Assembly (NCBI GenBank): GCA_964016885.1
Contig: OZ024743.1
Coordinates: forward strand, 172,280,154-172,344,153
Source: Eledone cirrhosa
Taxonomy: Eukaryota; Mollusca; Cephalopoda; Octopoda; Eledonidae
Direction: 5' to 3'
DNA length: 64,000 bases
Notes under the pieces: model-generated
Seen by the model: the letters and a program-made list of their open reading frames with translations, nothing else
Databases searched by the model: none
What the model was told of the DNA's origin: nothing
Shown here: positions 44,460 through 54,760 of the stretch, in pieces
Layout: each line of letters opens with the position of its first letter
How positions within the stretch are numbered: the first letter of the stretch is position 1
Program-made: the position numbers and the translations under genes

Positions 44460-45852
44460 CCTTTATTACAGTTAAGATAAAGAATTTCAGTCTCCACCAG
44501 GTACAGGTGACCCCCAAAGACGATGTTCTCATCCTCGGGTCACCGATCCACTCGCCGGCTATTCGCTCCACCATCAGGTCTAGGCTCCAACAACTCCAGA
44601 CCCTCACTATCCGACTGGGTTTAATCGACGGCTACCCAGCTCTCTCCTTGCTGAGGAACTGCTTCGCCATGCCGAAGTTCCTCTACACCCTTCGCAGCGC
44701 TCCGTTCTACACACACGCATCCATCCTCGCTGACCTCGATACTTGTATCCGAGCGGCAGCTGAGAAGATATGCAACGTCAGTTTTGACGATATTGGATGG
44801 CAACAGGCCATTTTACCTGTCAGTTATGGCGGCCTTGTCCTCCGGTTTCCTATCTCATTGGTTTTTCCGGCCTTTCTTTCGTCAGTAACCTCATGCCGCG
44901 TCCTCGTCAGCAGGGTTCTCCAAAACCCAATAGAACCCACTGTGTTAACGGAACGTGAGGTCGTCTGTGAGACGTGGGACAGGCTGGGACTTAGCCCAGT
45001 AGACGACCCTCCTCCTTCTCCCCCTGCTGACGTCAATTCCCCCAAAGCGTATGGGATGCCATCCAGTGCAGCCTGGCCTCAGACAGGCTCACGCGCCAGC
45101 TCGACCAGCATCGCCTTGCATGTTTTCGCGCGGCCTCCAAACCACACAGTGGTGTCTGGCTCCATGCTTTGCTCTCCTTCCCCACTGGTACGCAGCTGGA
45201 TAACGATAGCCTGCGCATCGGCATTTCCTTGAGGCTTGGACTCCGGATCTGCGAGCCACATAAATGTCGCTGTGGGTCCACTGTGGTCTCTTTCGGACTC
45301 CACCTGCTTTCCTTTCGCCACAGAGCCGGCCGCCTTCCACGCCATACTGCCCTCAAGGACGTCATTAAGCCTGGTTTGGGCGCTGCATGTTTTCCCTCCC
45401 AGCTTGAGCTGGTGCGGCTGGACCGAAGGGATGGCAAAAGGCCAGACGGTATGACCATCTTCCCGTTCCGCGGTGGCAAACCCCTTGTCTGAGATGCCAC
45501 TTGCATCGACAACTTCTCCAGCCACAACTTGGTGCAGTCTGCGACTAACCCAGGTACTGCTGTACGTCGGGCCGAGGAGGCCAAACTCGCCAAGTACCGG
45601 TCGCTGTGCGACAGGTTCGCGGTCGTGCCCTTGGCAGTGGAGACTTCTGGTGTCCTTGGCCCTAGGGCTACCTCCCTATTCACCTCCATAGACACTGAGC
45701 TAGCCAGCCGCAGGTTTGAGCCTCGCGAGTTGGAATGGCTCTTCCAGTGCATCTCCCTTACCATCCTCCGGGGAAACGCCTTCTCCATCCTATTCAGCTG
45801 GGCTCTGGGGAGGCCAACACGTGAGACCCCATTTGCTCACCATACGGATTAA
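44460..45852 (+). pseudogene. LINE C-terminal half (RT thumb to terminal domain)
   Basis: 44507-45232: DVLILGSPI, LLRNCFAMPKFLYTLRSAPF, ILADLDTCIRAAAEKICNVS, GWQQAILPVSYGGLVLR, PAFLSSVTSCRVLVSRVL. It then continues in other frames: LLSFPTGTQLDNDSLRIGIS, LGLRICEPHKCRCGSTV, RPDGMTIFPFRGGKPLVWDA (45440-45500), AVRRAEEAKLAKYRSLCDRF and LTILRGNAFSILFSWALGRP to 45852. A Cys/His cluster and the RPDG..LVWDATC block recall restriction-like endonuclease LINE tails. Frameshifts near 45130 and 45490. GC content is clearly higher than its surroundings, a sign of later arrival. Confidence 0.75.
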
Positions 45853-45869
45853 TAGGCAAAGGTAAAGGG

Positions 45870-46265
45870 TTGGAACGGTTTTGCTAAGAAAGAGAATATT
45901 CTATATTTTTATTTTTAAGTGACCAAAATAATTCAGATAAAGCAGTACTAAATCTCTTGTCCTCTCTTTTGAACGTGTGGCGGTGATTATACACCTTTCT
46001 TTAAATTTAGTGGCATCAATATAATTCTAAGACTTATCTTTTGTTTTAACAATGCATTTGTAAACTAAATTACAGTCAAGACAGTTATTACTTAACGGGC
46101 AAGAGTAACTATTTTTACAATTGCAATTACCTACCTTATTTAATGATGCCGCTCTGTTTACATAGTTCAAGTTATTGGTATAATTGTTGTTAATCGAGGA
46201 GTCGTTTATTCTGTTAATGATTCTCTGATTATCATTTGAGGTTAATTCCCTATGAGTAGTTCAAC
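45870..46265 (-). pseudogene. YRDD-lineage PLE endonuclease fragment
   Basis: Minus strand: NDNQRIINRINDSSINNN, NKVGNCNCKNSYSCPLSNNC, LDCNLVYKCIVKTKDKS, stop, NYIDATKFKERC. The YIG is mutated to YID and a stop precedes it. The Cys knuckle (CNC..CPL..NNC) is intact. 46266-46740 is AT-rich and non-coding. Confidence 0.72.
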
Positions 46266-46778
46266 TACTTACATAAGATTATTGAATTGATAATTTTTTA
46301 ACGTAGATAATTATATCCCTTCTTTTAAAATAAATAAGTTATCACATAACATTACATACTCAACTATATATTTAAAAAAAAGAAAAGAAACATATCAATT
46401 ATTAAATACTTTTCTACTCAATAATTTCAGTATCTGATTATACATAAACAAAGATAACTTACCTACAAATTCTATAATCCAAATGCTTTCCCCCTTTATT
46501 ATTATATTTTCATAATACTACTTCTGTTTTCCTAGAATCTTTTTTCCTTTGATATAATATAGACTGAATAACGGTCAATTTTTTTTTGTTTTTTGACCAA
46601 TCTAATTACGCTATATTTTAAATAATTTATGAAACGTTTAAAACAACTCTAATGTTTTCTCCCAGTCATGTAACCCCCTATGTGTTGAGTTTGTTCTAGT
46701 GATATGCTTGGAGGTCACCGATCTGTCCAGCTCGTTTGTCTACCAACTTATCATGAAAAAATTATATATCGTCTATAT

Positions 46779-47044
46779 ATTTTGTCTGAAGAGGACATGT
46801 TTTACTTTATGTTATACATAAAACTTTACATCTTCGAAATATATATGATTGTTTATACTTTTGGCAGGCCAGCAATTATCCCAGTACATTACTGGTACTT
46901 TATTTTATCGACCACGTAAGGATGAAAGGCAAAGTTAACCTAGGCGGAATTTGAATGGCAAGGGCCGCAACCCTATGCGTCAAAGCATGGCGTCCGACCC
47001 TCTACCGATACTGCCAAAACACCGCCGCCTATATAATGAAATAA
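46779..47044 (+). ncRNA. Hammerhead ribozyme, family D, split by a SINE
   Basis: ATTTTGT (46779-46785), CTGAAGA (46786-46792), the long stem II and GAAA (46836-46839) are followed by ATATATATG and then SINE sequence. After the SINE, TATATAATGAAATAAATAGA (47030 on) supplies the cleavage position and the 3' strand of helix I. The uninterrupted form is at 32190-32264. Not functional as it stands. Confidence 0.7.
46849..47029 (-). mobile_element. tRNA-derived cephalopod SINE inside hammerhead
   Basis: Minus-strand copy, tail side TTTATACTTTTGGCAGGCC and head side CGATACTGCCAAAACACCGCC. About 10 bp of the CTTGTGCC tail and part of the B-box segment are deleted. It lies between helix III and helix I of the family D hammerhead. 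Confidence 0.85.
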
Positions 47045-47059
47045 ATAGAGATGATATAA

Positions 47060-47060
47060 A

Positions 47061-47105
<45 letters not shown>
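47060..47105. repeat. (TA)n microsatellite at PLE end
   Basis: 46 bp of TA following the family D terminus. 47106-47690 holds nothing recognisable. Confidence 0.93.
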
Positions 47106-47108
<3 letters not shown>

Positions 47109-47689
47109 TTATCTGTAGTGTTGTAATATGAATATTATACACAGTAGATGGACAGCTCACGTAGTGTTTGCTCGACGGTTCCAGTTGTAGTTTCAAAGGT
47201 AATCCGGAGAAAATAGAAGGATTTAAATGGATGCAGTTCAGTGAAAGGAATTTATTGACACGTGTTTCAATAACAGTTATAATACCTGAAAACAGCTGCT
47301 ATCTACAAAGTATTAATTATGCAGACACTCAATATTTCAATGTTATTTTCAACTACCATTTCATCAGAATAATATCATTGAGAACTTGTTTGGTTTTTAT
47401 AGACAATATTAAGAGGGAGGAGTGAAGTTGTTAGAAGAATAGTTAAGGGAGTGGATAGAAATTTTTGATAGCAGTGGGTAATTAGATTCCCATCTGTTAG
47501 TTGAGTTTGACATTTTTATAGAATATTCATTATTTGGCGTTAGTTGTATTGGTTATTTTTCTAAATCTATCGAAGGATTAGAGATAGTAAAGATATGCAT
47601 GGTTGGTTTTGTGTTTGCACTTAATTCACATACAGACTTAAATCTGTCTTTCAAGTGTACGTATCCGTTCGCCCACACATAAATATATG

Positions 47690-47969
47690 CGTATCACACA
47701 TCAATCTAAAACTACTTTTCATATGTTGATTTAAAACTGCACTATTCACAAGTGTTTTTTAACCTTCATATCATGTCTCCCTATTTTATCTGACGAAAAC
47801 GCAAATGTCATTGCATGATGATATTTGTTTTTGAAATGCACATAATAAAATACATGGAACTCTTTTAACCATCTTTTGATCTTATATATTATTTATACTC
47901 CAGTCCTACAAACTGTAGTGTGCTACTTATCTGCATTGCTTTATTGTACTACAATAAAACTCACCTCCT

Positions 47970-47972
<3 letters not shown>
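47690..47972 (+). mobile_element. PLE family C terminal segment
   Basis: TCACACATCAATCTAAAACT, ATGTTGATTTAAAACTGCAC, hammerhead, AACTCTTTTAACCATCTTTT, CCAGTCCTACAAACTGTAG, ending CACCTCCTAC(CA)n(TA)n. The same segment is at 60400-60690 (+), 59060-59270 (-) and 48340-48565 (-). Confidence 0.85.
47782..47852 (+). ncRNA. Hammerhead ribozyme, family C
   Basis: Helix I TATTTTAT/ATAAAATA, 8 perfect pairs. Core CTGACGA (47790-47796, fits CUGANGA), a long stem II containing GCAAATGTCATT opposite GATGATATTTGT, GAAA (47833-47836), helix III ATG-CA-CAT, A before cleavage. Stem II has one mismatch (C opposite A) among 12 positions besides wobbles. Confidence 0.83.

Positions 47973-48042
<70 letters not shown>
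47973..48042. repeat. (CA)(TA)n microsatellite
   Basis: Short CA run then about 60 bp of TA, at the end of the family C segment. Confidence 0.93.
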
Positions 48043-48045
<3 letters not shown>

Positions 48046-48086
48046 AGTAAGTATGTTTTGAAACAGTGAGCGAGGTTTGAAATTAG

Positions 48087-48290
48087 AAAATATATAGCTT
48101 TCACCGTATTTTTAACTAAAGGAATTTTAGCTTGATAACGGGGTTTAGAACCCTCAGATAAATGGAAAAAGATGAGTATTGACGTACATGTACGTCAATA
48201 CTCATCTTTTTCCATTTATCTGAGGGTTCTAAACCCCGTTATCAAGCTAAAATTCCTTTAGTTAAAAATACGGTGAAAGCTATATATTTT
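48087..48290. repeat. Perfect 204-bp palindrome
   Basis: Centre GACGTACA|TGTACGTC at 48188/48189, zero spacer, arms of 102 bp identical in reverse complement out to AAAATATATAGC / GCTATATATTTT. It has no coding sequence and lies between two oppositely oriented PLE family C ends. Confidence 0.93.
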
Positions 48291-48462
48291 ATATATATAT
48301 ATAATATATATATATATATAATATATATATATATATATGTAGGAGGTGAATTTTATTGTAGCACAATAAAGCAATGCAAATATAGGATAAGCAGCACTCT
48401 ACAGTTTGTAGGACTGGAGTATAAATAATATAAGATCAAAAGATGGTTAAAAGAGTTCCAAG

Positions 48463-48533
48463 TATTTTATTATGCGCATTTCAAAAACAAATATCACCAT
48501 GGGATGATATCTGCGTTCTCATTAGATAAAATA
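48463..48533 (-). ncRNA. Hammerhead ribozyme, family C, core mutated
   Basis: Helix I TATTTTAT/ATAAAATA, GAAA (48479-48482) and ATGCGCAT are intact, and stem II pairs well. The core reads CTAATGA (minus strand of 48519-48525) instead of CTGATGA. The invariant G is lost, so it is predicted inactive. Confidence 0.75.
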
Positions 48534-48572
48534 GGGATTCATGATATGAAGCTTAAAAAACACTTGTGAATA

Positions 48573-49277
48573 GTGAAGGTGAACAATAACATATTAAATA
48601 TTAAATCACATCCTTCCAACACTGAGCGTCATAATAATAGTCGTAGTACTCCCAACGTCATTGTTAACTCTAGGCTAGATTCTGTAAACTTAAATACGAC
48701 GTCAAACATAACTTCGTTGAATGTTCTTAATACCAATCTAAATCAGGAAACTATTATTCCTATCGTAAATAACTTCTCCAATCCAATTCCTCCTATAAAT
48801 AACACTAGGTCACTTGTTAATAACTCTGTTAATTTCTCTAATCGTAATTGTAATTGCCCTGTTAGAACTAAATGTCCTCTTAATAACCATTGTCTTGATA
48901 AAAACTTGGTCTATGAATGTAAGGGTATAACTGATACCAATTCCTTTACCTATTTCCGTTCCACCTCCACCTCCTTCAAAGCTAGATTTTATAATCACAA
49001 CTTGTCTTTTAAATACCAACTTAAAAGAACTAACACGGCACTCTCGGAACTTATATGGTCCTTGAAAGACAAAAATATTAACTATAACATCTCTTGGAGA
49101 AAAGTTTGTTCTGCCTTTCCTTACTTGAATTCCTCCCTATCCAGAACATGTAATATCTGCCTAGCTGAGAAATTTACCATTATATTTAATTTCAATTCTA
49201 TAATAAATATACGCACGGATTTATTTTCTCTCTGCCTGATTAAATTCCACAGAACATTCCATAAAGTATACAGCTAA
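48573..49277 (+). CDS. GIY-YIG endonuclease domain of PLE family C, open frame
   Basis: 234 residues without a stop. Asn/Ser-rich linker 1-90; Cys segment CNCPVRTKCPLNNHC (93-107); LVYECKG (112-118); YFRST (127-131) where YIG is expected; FKARFYNH (135-142); TALSELIWSLKDKN, CNICLAEKF and LFSLCL at the C-terminus. The catalytic Arg region is kept, but the YIG motif is degraded to YFR, so nuclease activity is doubtful. The N-terminal Met is likely fortuitous; a true copy would be fused to the YRDD RT. Confidence 0.75.
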   Translation: MKVNNNILNIKSHPSNTERHNNSRSTPNVIVNSRLDSVNLNTTSNITSLNVLNTNLNQETIIPIVNNFSNPIPPINNTRSLVNNSVNFSNRNCNCPVRTKCPLNNHCLDKNLVYECKGITDTNSFTYFRSTSTSFKARFYNHNLSFKYQLKRTNTALSELIWSLKDKNINYNISWRKVCSAFPYLNSSLSRTCNICLAEKFTIIFNFNSIINIRTDLFSLCLIKFHRTFHKVYS

Positions 49278-50442
49278 TATCTAATACCTTACTAGTTTAA
49301 AATACTTTTTTCCCAAAGGTTTATATATCTTTTACAAATATACCCATCTTCTACCTTATTTCAATATTATTTATTATATATTATATAATACAATTTACTC
49401 ATTCTATATAATTCCTCTTTATCGTCTCCTTTCTTTCTCTTTTCTTTTTAATTTCTAACCTCTAATCGGTACCTTTTCTTCCTAACTACTTCTCAATTCT
49501 TATTATTACTCACCACAACATTATCTATTCTTCCATCTTTCCTCATATCATTGGCCATAAAAATTATTATTTGTTTAATACATTAGAAGTCCTTCGTAAA
49601 CATATAATTTTTTTGACGTTAGATTTTTTCTTCCTTAAATTTCTCTTATTTCCTCCATCCTTTCATGCTCGTTTGACTTTTACATATTACAATACATAAA
49701 AACAAACTTAAACCCTACTAATTTCTTTTAATATCTTATTATTACCATTAGAAAATATTTCGTAAATATATATATTTTTTTATGTTAGATATTTTCTTAA
49801 ACATTCTTTTCTTCTTTGCCTTCTGCGCTCATTTTTAAACAAGCTATGTACGTACACATATTACGTACACATATTACGTACACATATTACGTACACATAT
49901 TACATTACATAAAAACAAACTTAAACCCTAACTAATTCCTCTAAATTCATAACATTCTTCTCCTTCTTTTCACAATATTAATAACATTAATATTTTTATT
50001 TTAATAATACATATTAATAATTTCTTTTCCTCGCACATATTATTAAACCCTTCAATATACAAACCTTAATTTAATATTATTCTTAATTCCTTTTTCTCTT
50101 CATGCATAAACCTCATTAGCTTTTAATTTCAAATTCTTTTTAAATTATCTATTATCTTCCAACGGCTTTTTAATTTCTCTCTGTGAGACAATATATTTTT
50201 TTTTCTCAGTTGTAAAGGCTATCTCTCTCTCTCTCTCTATCACCCATCTCTCCTCCTCTGTCATCCTTCCTTCTTATACTCCTCCCCCACCATTCTTTAC
50301 TCTCATCTCTTCCTCTTCCTTACCTTTTCCAAACCCCCTCACTTTTTCCCAATCTCATACATCAATCTTAATTTATTTTTCATATGTTGATTTAAAACTT
50401 CCCTATTCACAAGTGTTTTTTAAGCTTCATATCATGTATCCC
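49278..50442 (+). other. PLE family C 3' untranslated region
   Basis: AT/TC-rich, no gene. Contains four ACGTACACATATT units (49852-49905) and a TCTCTC run (50221-50239). Confidence 0.7.
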
Positions 50443-50507
50443 TATTTTATCTGATGAGAACGCAGATATCATCCCATGATGATATTTGTTTTTGAAATCA
50501 CTCAGAC

Positions 50508-52400
50508 TCAGAAGCTCCCGCGTCTTGCGACGTATGAGGCAATCATAGTGTTCCACCGCGTTCGGTCAACAGCCAGTTGCACAGCGTCCCGCCATTGTCT
50601 GTTTGTCGCTCGCAGGTCCCTCTCAACTGTCTGGCGCCAGTTCATTTTGGGTAGCCCTCTCCGTCTGCTTCCCTGTGGGTTCCATTTAAATACTTGGTTC
50701 GCCAGTCTCTCCGGGGAAAGTCTCAAAGCGTGCCCAAACCAGCCCAGGCGTCGCTTGCAGATGGCAGAAGAGACTAGCTGCTGGTTGGTGCGGTTCCTGA
50801 CTTCCTGGTTTGTTACATGGTCACTCCATTTAATCCCAGGATCTTTCACAGACACTTGGAATCGAATGCGTCCAACTTCTCTTGGCTGGTCTTAAGGTGG
50901 CATGTTTCACTTCCGTACAAGAGTAGGGACAGCACGTTGCTGTTGTAGAATCTCATCTTTGTTTTGAGGGTGAACTTCCTGCTCTTCCAGATCTTGACAA
51001 GCTGGTTAAATGCTGCTGAAACCTTTCCCATTCATTCTACATTGCAATTCACTATCCATGGCGCCCCCACTGTCAATGGAGCTTCCTAGGTAGGTGAAGT
51101 TGTCCACTATCTCCACCTCCCCTTGTTCAATGAAAACACTAGTTGGTGATGGGTGTGTCCCAGATAACATGCTTTTGGTCTTCTTAGCACTGATATTGAG
51201 ACCTAAGCTTCCTGCTTCGACATTGATATTGTTCATAATGATTTGCAGGTCAGCTGTGCTCTCTGCAAGTGCAACAATATCGTCCGCAAAGTCCAGGTGA
51301 GACAACTTTTGCTCTCCCACCCAAGATATACCCTGGTCTTTAGACGCTCTTCTTAGTACCCAGTCAATGGCTATGGCAAAGAGAATTGGAGAGAGCGAGC
51401 AACCCTGATGCACACCAGTAACCACCTCAAACCAGTCACTGTAACCATTCTCTGTCCGTATGCAGCACTTGGAGTTTGCATAAATCTGTTTGATTGCCAA
51501 AATGACTTTCTGGGGCAGACCATACTCATGCATGATGCTCCAGAGTGACGGCCGATGAATTCTATCGAATGCTTTGGAGAAATCGATGAAGCTGACGGCG
51601 AGGGGCCTCTGGAATTCGTTGTACCTCTCAATGATGCGGCGTAACGTAAAGATCTGCTCTGCACAGGAACGTTTTGGTCGGAACTCTGCCTGTTGTTCTC
51701 GCAGTTCCCGGTCTACCATTCCACGTATGCGGTTCAGGATCATCAGACAATAGACCTTCCCTGGTATGGAGAGAAGTTGTCACAATCGGCAAGGTTGCAC
51801 TTCTTGGGGATACAGACAACCGCTCTATTTCTCCAATCTTCTGGGACTTCACCCGTGTTCCACACAAGATTACATAAGTGGCCCATCCACTTGACCATGC
51901 TTTCGCCTCCTGACTTCAGCATTTCAGCAGAAATGCCATCCATACCTGGTGACTTGTTATTCTTAACGGTTTTGATGGCCATGCGGACTTCCTTCTCGGT
52001 GAAGTCATCAGTATTTATAGGCAACAAACTAGTAGGTTCCTTAGTGTCTGCTGGCACACGTGACTCCGGTCGGTTGAGGACTTCCTTGAAATGTTCAGCC
52101 CATCTGACTAACTTTTCTTCACCCTTGGAAAGCAGCGTACCATCTTTCGCTTTCACCGGGCCTGACTTAGCTCTAGAGCTGCCGGTGATTTTCTTGGCAA
52201 TTTGGTACACAGAGCGCAGCTGCTTCCGCCTCCTCTGCCTTACCCTCAAGCCACATTCGTTTGTCCTTTTGGGCGCTGCGTTTCACCTCCTTGTCCTTGT
52301 CAACATACTGCTGATATACTTTGATGGCCTCTGGGGTAGTGGCATGCCTCTGCTGGTGTAGGGCTTTCCTTTCATTAATCAGCTGCCAGGTGTTGTCGCT
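50508..52400 (-). pseudogene. RTE LINE reverse transcriptase and C-terminus
   Basis: 52249-51743: KNNKSPGMDGISAEML, LCNLVWNTGEVPEDWRNRAV, VCIPKKCNLADCDN. 51743-51006: QQAEFRPKRSCAEQIF (18-32), VSFIDFSKAFDRIHRPSLW (motif A), TGVHQGCSLSPILF (motif B, 109-122), LDFADDIVALA (motif C FADD, 152-155), FTYLGSSIDS. 50846-51031 and 50508-50855: LLLYGSETCHLKTSQEK, RRLGWFGHALRLSPERLANQ, GLPKMNWRQTVERDL. Frameshifts near 51750 (small deletion after CDN), 51020 and 50850. Confidence 0.88.
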
Positions 52401-52640
52401 GACCCAAGCTTCTCTGAGGGACTACCTGTAGCCCAGAATTTCTTCCCCTGCAGCTTGCATGGTCTTCTTCATTTCCTCCCACCAATTGACCGAGCCTGGT
52501 GCAGACTCCTCAGGGACAGCAAATCAGTTCCTCAAAGCAGCCTCGAACTGTGCTTCTGTGTCACCGTTCTTCAGCTTGGTAGTGTCAAAACGCCTTGTAG
52601 TGAGTGATCTCTTCTTCTGCTTCCTCAATCTGATTTTAAG

Positions 52641-53561
52641 TTAGATAGCAGACAAATAGTGGTCACTGCAGACATCTGCGCCCCGGTAGACTCGGACGTC
52701 CTGCAGGCAAGGAGCTCTCCAACTTGGGCCAATCGCAATGTGGTCTATTTGTGTCTTGGTCCTGTGGTCGTTCGAAGCCCATGTGACCTTGTGGATGTTC
52801 TTGTGGTCAAATAGTGACGAGCCGATTTTCATATTGTTCATGGCACAGAACTGGACAAACCTGTTCCCGTTGTCCGTGCGGTTTCCATAAGCATGGGGGC
52901 CAAGGACATGTTCAAAGCCAACCCTGCTTCCCCCGATCTGTGCATTCATGTATCCCATGATGATCAGGATGTCATGACGTGTGGTTTTGTTTACAACATC
53001 TTGCAGTTGCTGGTAGAAAGCGTCCTTGTCATCATCGTTATGTTCGTTGGTTGCAGCATAGCACTGAGCTATGGTGACCTTTGTATGTGATGTGGTGAAT
53101 CTTGCTGTCAATAGGCGTTCGTTGATAGGAGTCCACTCCTCAAGGGCACCACTGTCCATGATGATTGCAACTCCATCTCGGTGGGTCCCGTTATGACGGC
53201 CTGTGAACAGGATGGTCTTGTTTTCATGGACAAACTTCCCTGAGTCAGTCCAGCGAACCTCGCTGAGGCCCAGGATGTTAATTTTGTAGGCCCCCATTTC
53301 TCCGATAACTTGCGCAAGTTTGGATGGTTGGTACATAGTTCTTATGTTCCAATATCCAATACGTGTGGTTGTTTTTGCAGACAGAATTCTGGTCCTCAGG
53401 ATGTCGGCTTCCTCATCGAGACTTTCGCCGACACCCGTCATACAATCTCCGGTTAGAGACAACCGTTCTCCTGACTGCTTGGAATTTAAATCTGATGCAC
53501 TATGAATTGTTTTCGTAGCAGGAGAGTTTTTCCGGGAACAGGTCGCTAACCTGAAGCCCAA
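52641..53561 (-). pseudogene. RTE LINE apurinic-type endonuclease
   Basis: 306 residues. RIGYWNIRTMYQ (67-78), ILGLSEVRWTDSGK (96-109; catalytic Glu 101), HRDGVAIIMD, EEWTPINERLLTARF, TIAQCYAATNE, IIMGYMNAQIGG (200-211), DNGNRFVQFC, KVTWASNDHR, QIDHIAIG (271-278), YRGADVCSDHYL (292-303). The usual GDxNA reads GYMNA, so a catalytic Asp is replaced by Tyr (residue 204). A stop after YLSAI cuts the link to the RT. Confidence 0.88.
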
Positions 53562-54059
53562 CCACTGACATTTAGTAAAGAGACACTAAGTGGAGTAGTC
53601 TCTGGTAGAACTGCAAACCGATGGGTTGCAGGTGTTATATCAGAGTTTTCCTTCTCCTAGAATTCTGCCTTGACAAAGGCTAAGGGGTCATCTCTCCTGG
53701 TGATTTTGGATGGCCATTGACTCTTAAGAGCTCCTTTGCCCTTTGACAGGTTTTGTTTTTAGTCCTGCAGGATGTCCAAAGTCACCCTCTTCACCAAGAA
53801 ACCTTGGTGGGGTTGCCAGTTTAGTCGCCAACGACCCTACCATGATACAGGTTGTACTGGGATACGTCAGGTCACCAGTTGGTACTACTGGTTTTTGAAA
53901 TGCGCATAATAAAATACTTGGAACTCTTATAACCATCTTTTGATCTTATTACTATCTAAACAATTATTATCAGTAAAAACTGATAATAACTCTTTTAATT
54001 ATAATTCAAACCCCCATACGCCAGATAAATCGAGGATAAGAACTAGAACTAAACCAGTC

Positions 54060-54760
54060 ATATGCCCCCCCCCCCCCCTGCTTCTGTCGCAGTTAAAACA
54101 CAAATCGCAAAATTATTCTTTAAAGCTCTTGACACCTCTTTCCCTACTCAACATAAATACCATTCCATTTTTAATAGACATACCATTAAATTCTCGTATT
54201 CTACAACCAGTAACATGGCCCAAAACCTCGCCAAATTAAACACTAAAATCCTAAAACAAAACCAGCATAATGATATTAATAATAGAGTTAACATAAATGA
54301 TACTAAACCCAAATGTAATTGTAGAAATAAAACTGATTGCCCTTTGCAAAATAATTGTTTAGATAGTAATTTGGCTTTATAAATGCACCGTAAAAACTGA
54401 TCACAATACATACAACTACATAGGATCGACTTTTTTCCACTTTTAAAGCCAGATTTGCGAACCATAAATGCTCATTCTCGAACTCAAAGAGGAAATCATC
54501 CACGTCTTTATCACATCTCATATGGTCATTAAAAGAGAAGAATTTAAAATACTCCATTCTTTGGACAAAACTTCGGAACTGTGGAGTTTACAACAACTCT
54601 AGTATATCAAATAACTGCGCACTCTGTACAATGGAGACCCTGTTTATTATTAATAACTACGAGACCCTAATTAACAAAAAAAGTGAATTATTCTCTACAA
54701 AACGAGAAAAAAAGAGAGAGAAACATTAAACCATTAAAAACTTGGTTGTCAGACGTATAA
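54060..54760 (+). pseudogene. PLE family A GIY-YIG endonuclease, decayed
   Basis: KTQIAKLFFKALDTSFPTQH, IKFSYSTTSNMAQNLAKLN, CNCRNKTDCPLQNNCLDSNL (54311-54370), then shifted frames with YKCTVKTDHNTYNYIGSTF (about 54378-54432) and a long decayed C-terminus. A C tract at 54063-54077 is a likely frameshift site. YIGS and the Cys knuckle are still readable. Confidence 0.78.

Larger units (their letters stand above)
50499..53890 (-). mobile_element. RTE-type LINE, near full length
   Basis: A 3.39-kb insertion with 11-bp TSD GTTTTTGAAAT (50488-50498 and 53891-53901). Minus strand: APE endonuclease (52641-53561), then RT and C-terminus (50508-52249). The size fits complete RTE elements (about 3.2-3.5 kb). 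GC content is higher than that of the host PLE. In-frame stops and frameshifts make it inactive, although both ends are present. Confidence 0.88.
50443..53916 (+). ncRNA. Hammerhead ribozyme, family C, split by LINE insertion
   Basis: Left part: helix I TATTTTAT (50443-50450), CTGATGA (50451-50457), stem II with GCAGATATCATC opposite GATGATATTTGT (12 pairs, two wobbles), GAAAT (50494-50498). Right part after the LINE: GAAATGCGCATAATAAAATA (53897-53916), giving helix III and the 3' helix I strand. GTTTTTGAAAT is duplicated at the junctions. The pre-insertion ribozyme had every invariant base. Confidence 0.85.
48340..53947 (+). mobile_element. PLE family C copy, interrupted by a LINE
   Basis: Left end inverted (TAGGAGGTGAATTTTATTGT, hammerhead -), then the endonuclease frame (48573-49277), untranslated region, hammerhead + (50443-50498), the RTE LINE (50499-53890), and the remaining terminus (53891-53947, GAAATGCGCATAATAAAATA to TTTTGATCTTATTA). 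No RT remains. Confidence 0.83.

Noticed and set aside
44824..45788. Long minus-strand frames opposite the LINE
   Set aside because: High-GC shadow frames of the plus-strand LINE C-terminus.
49852..49905. Four ACGTACACATATT units as a CRISPR-like array
   Set aside because: Simple 13-14 bp tandem repeat without unique spacers, in PLE untranslated sequence.
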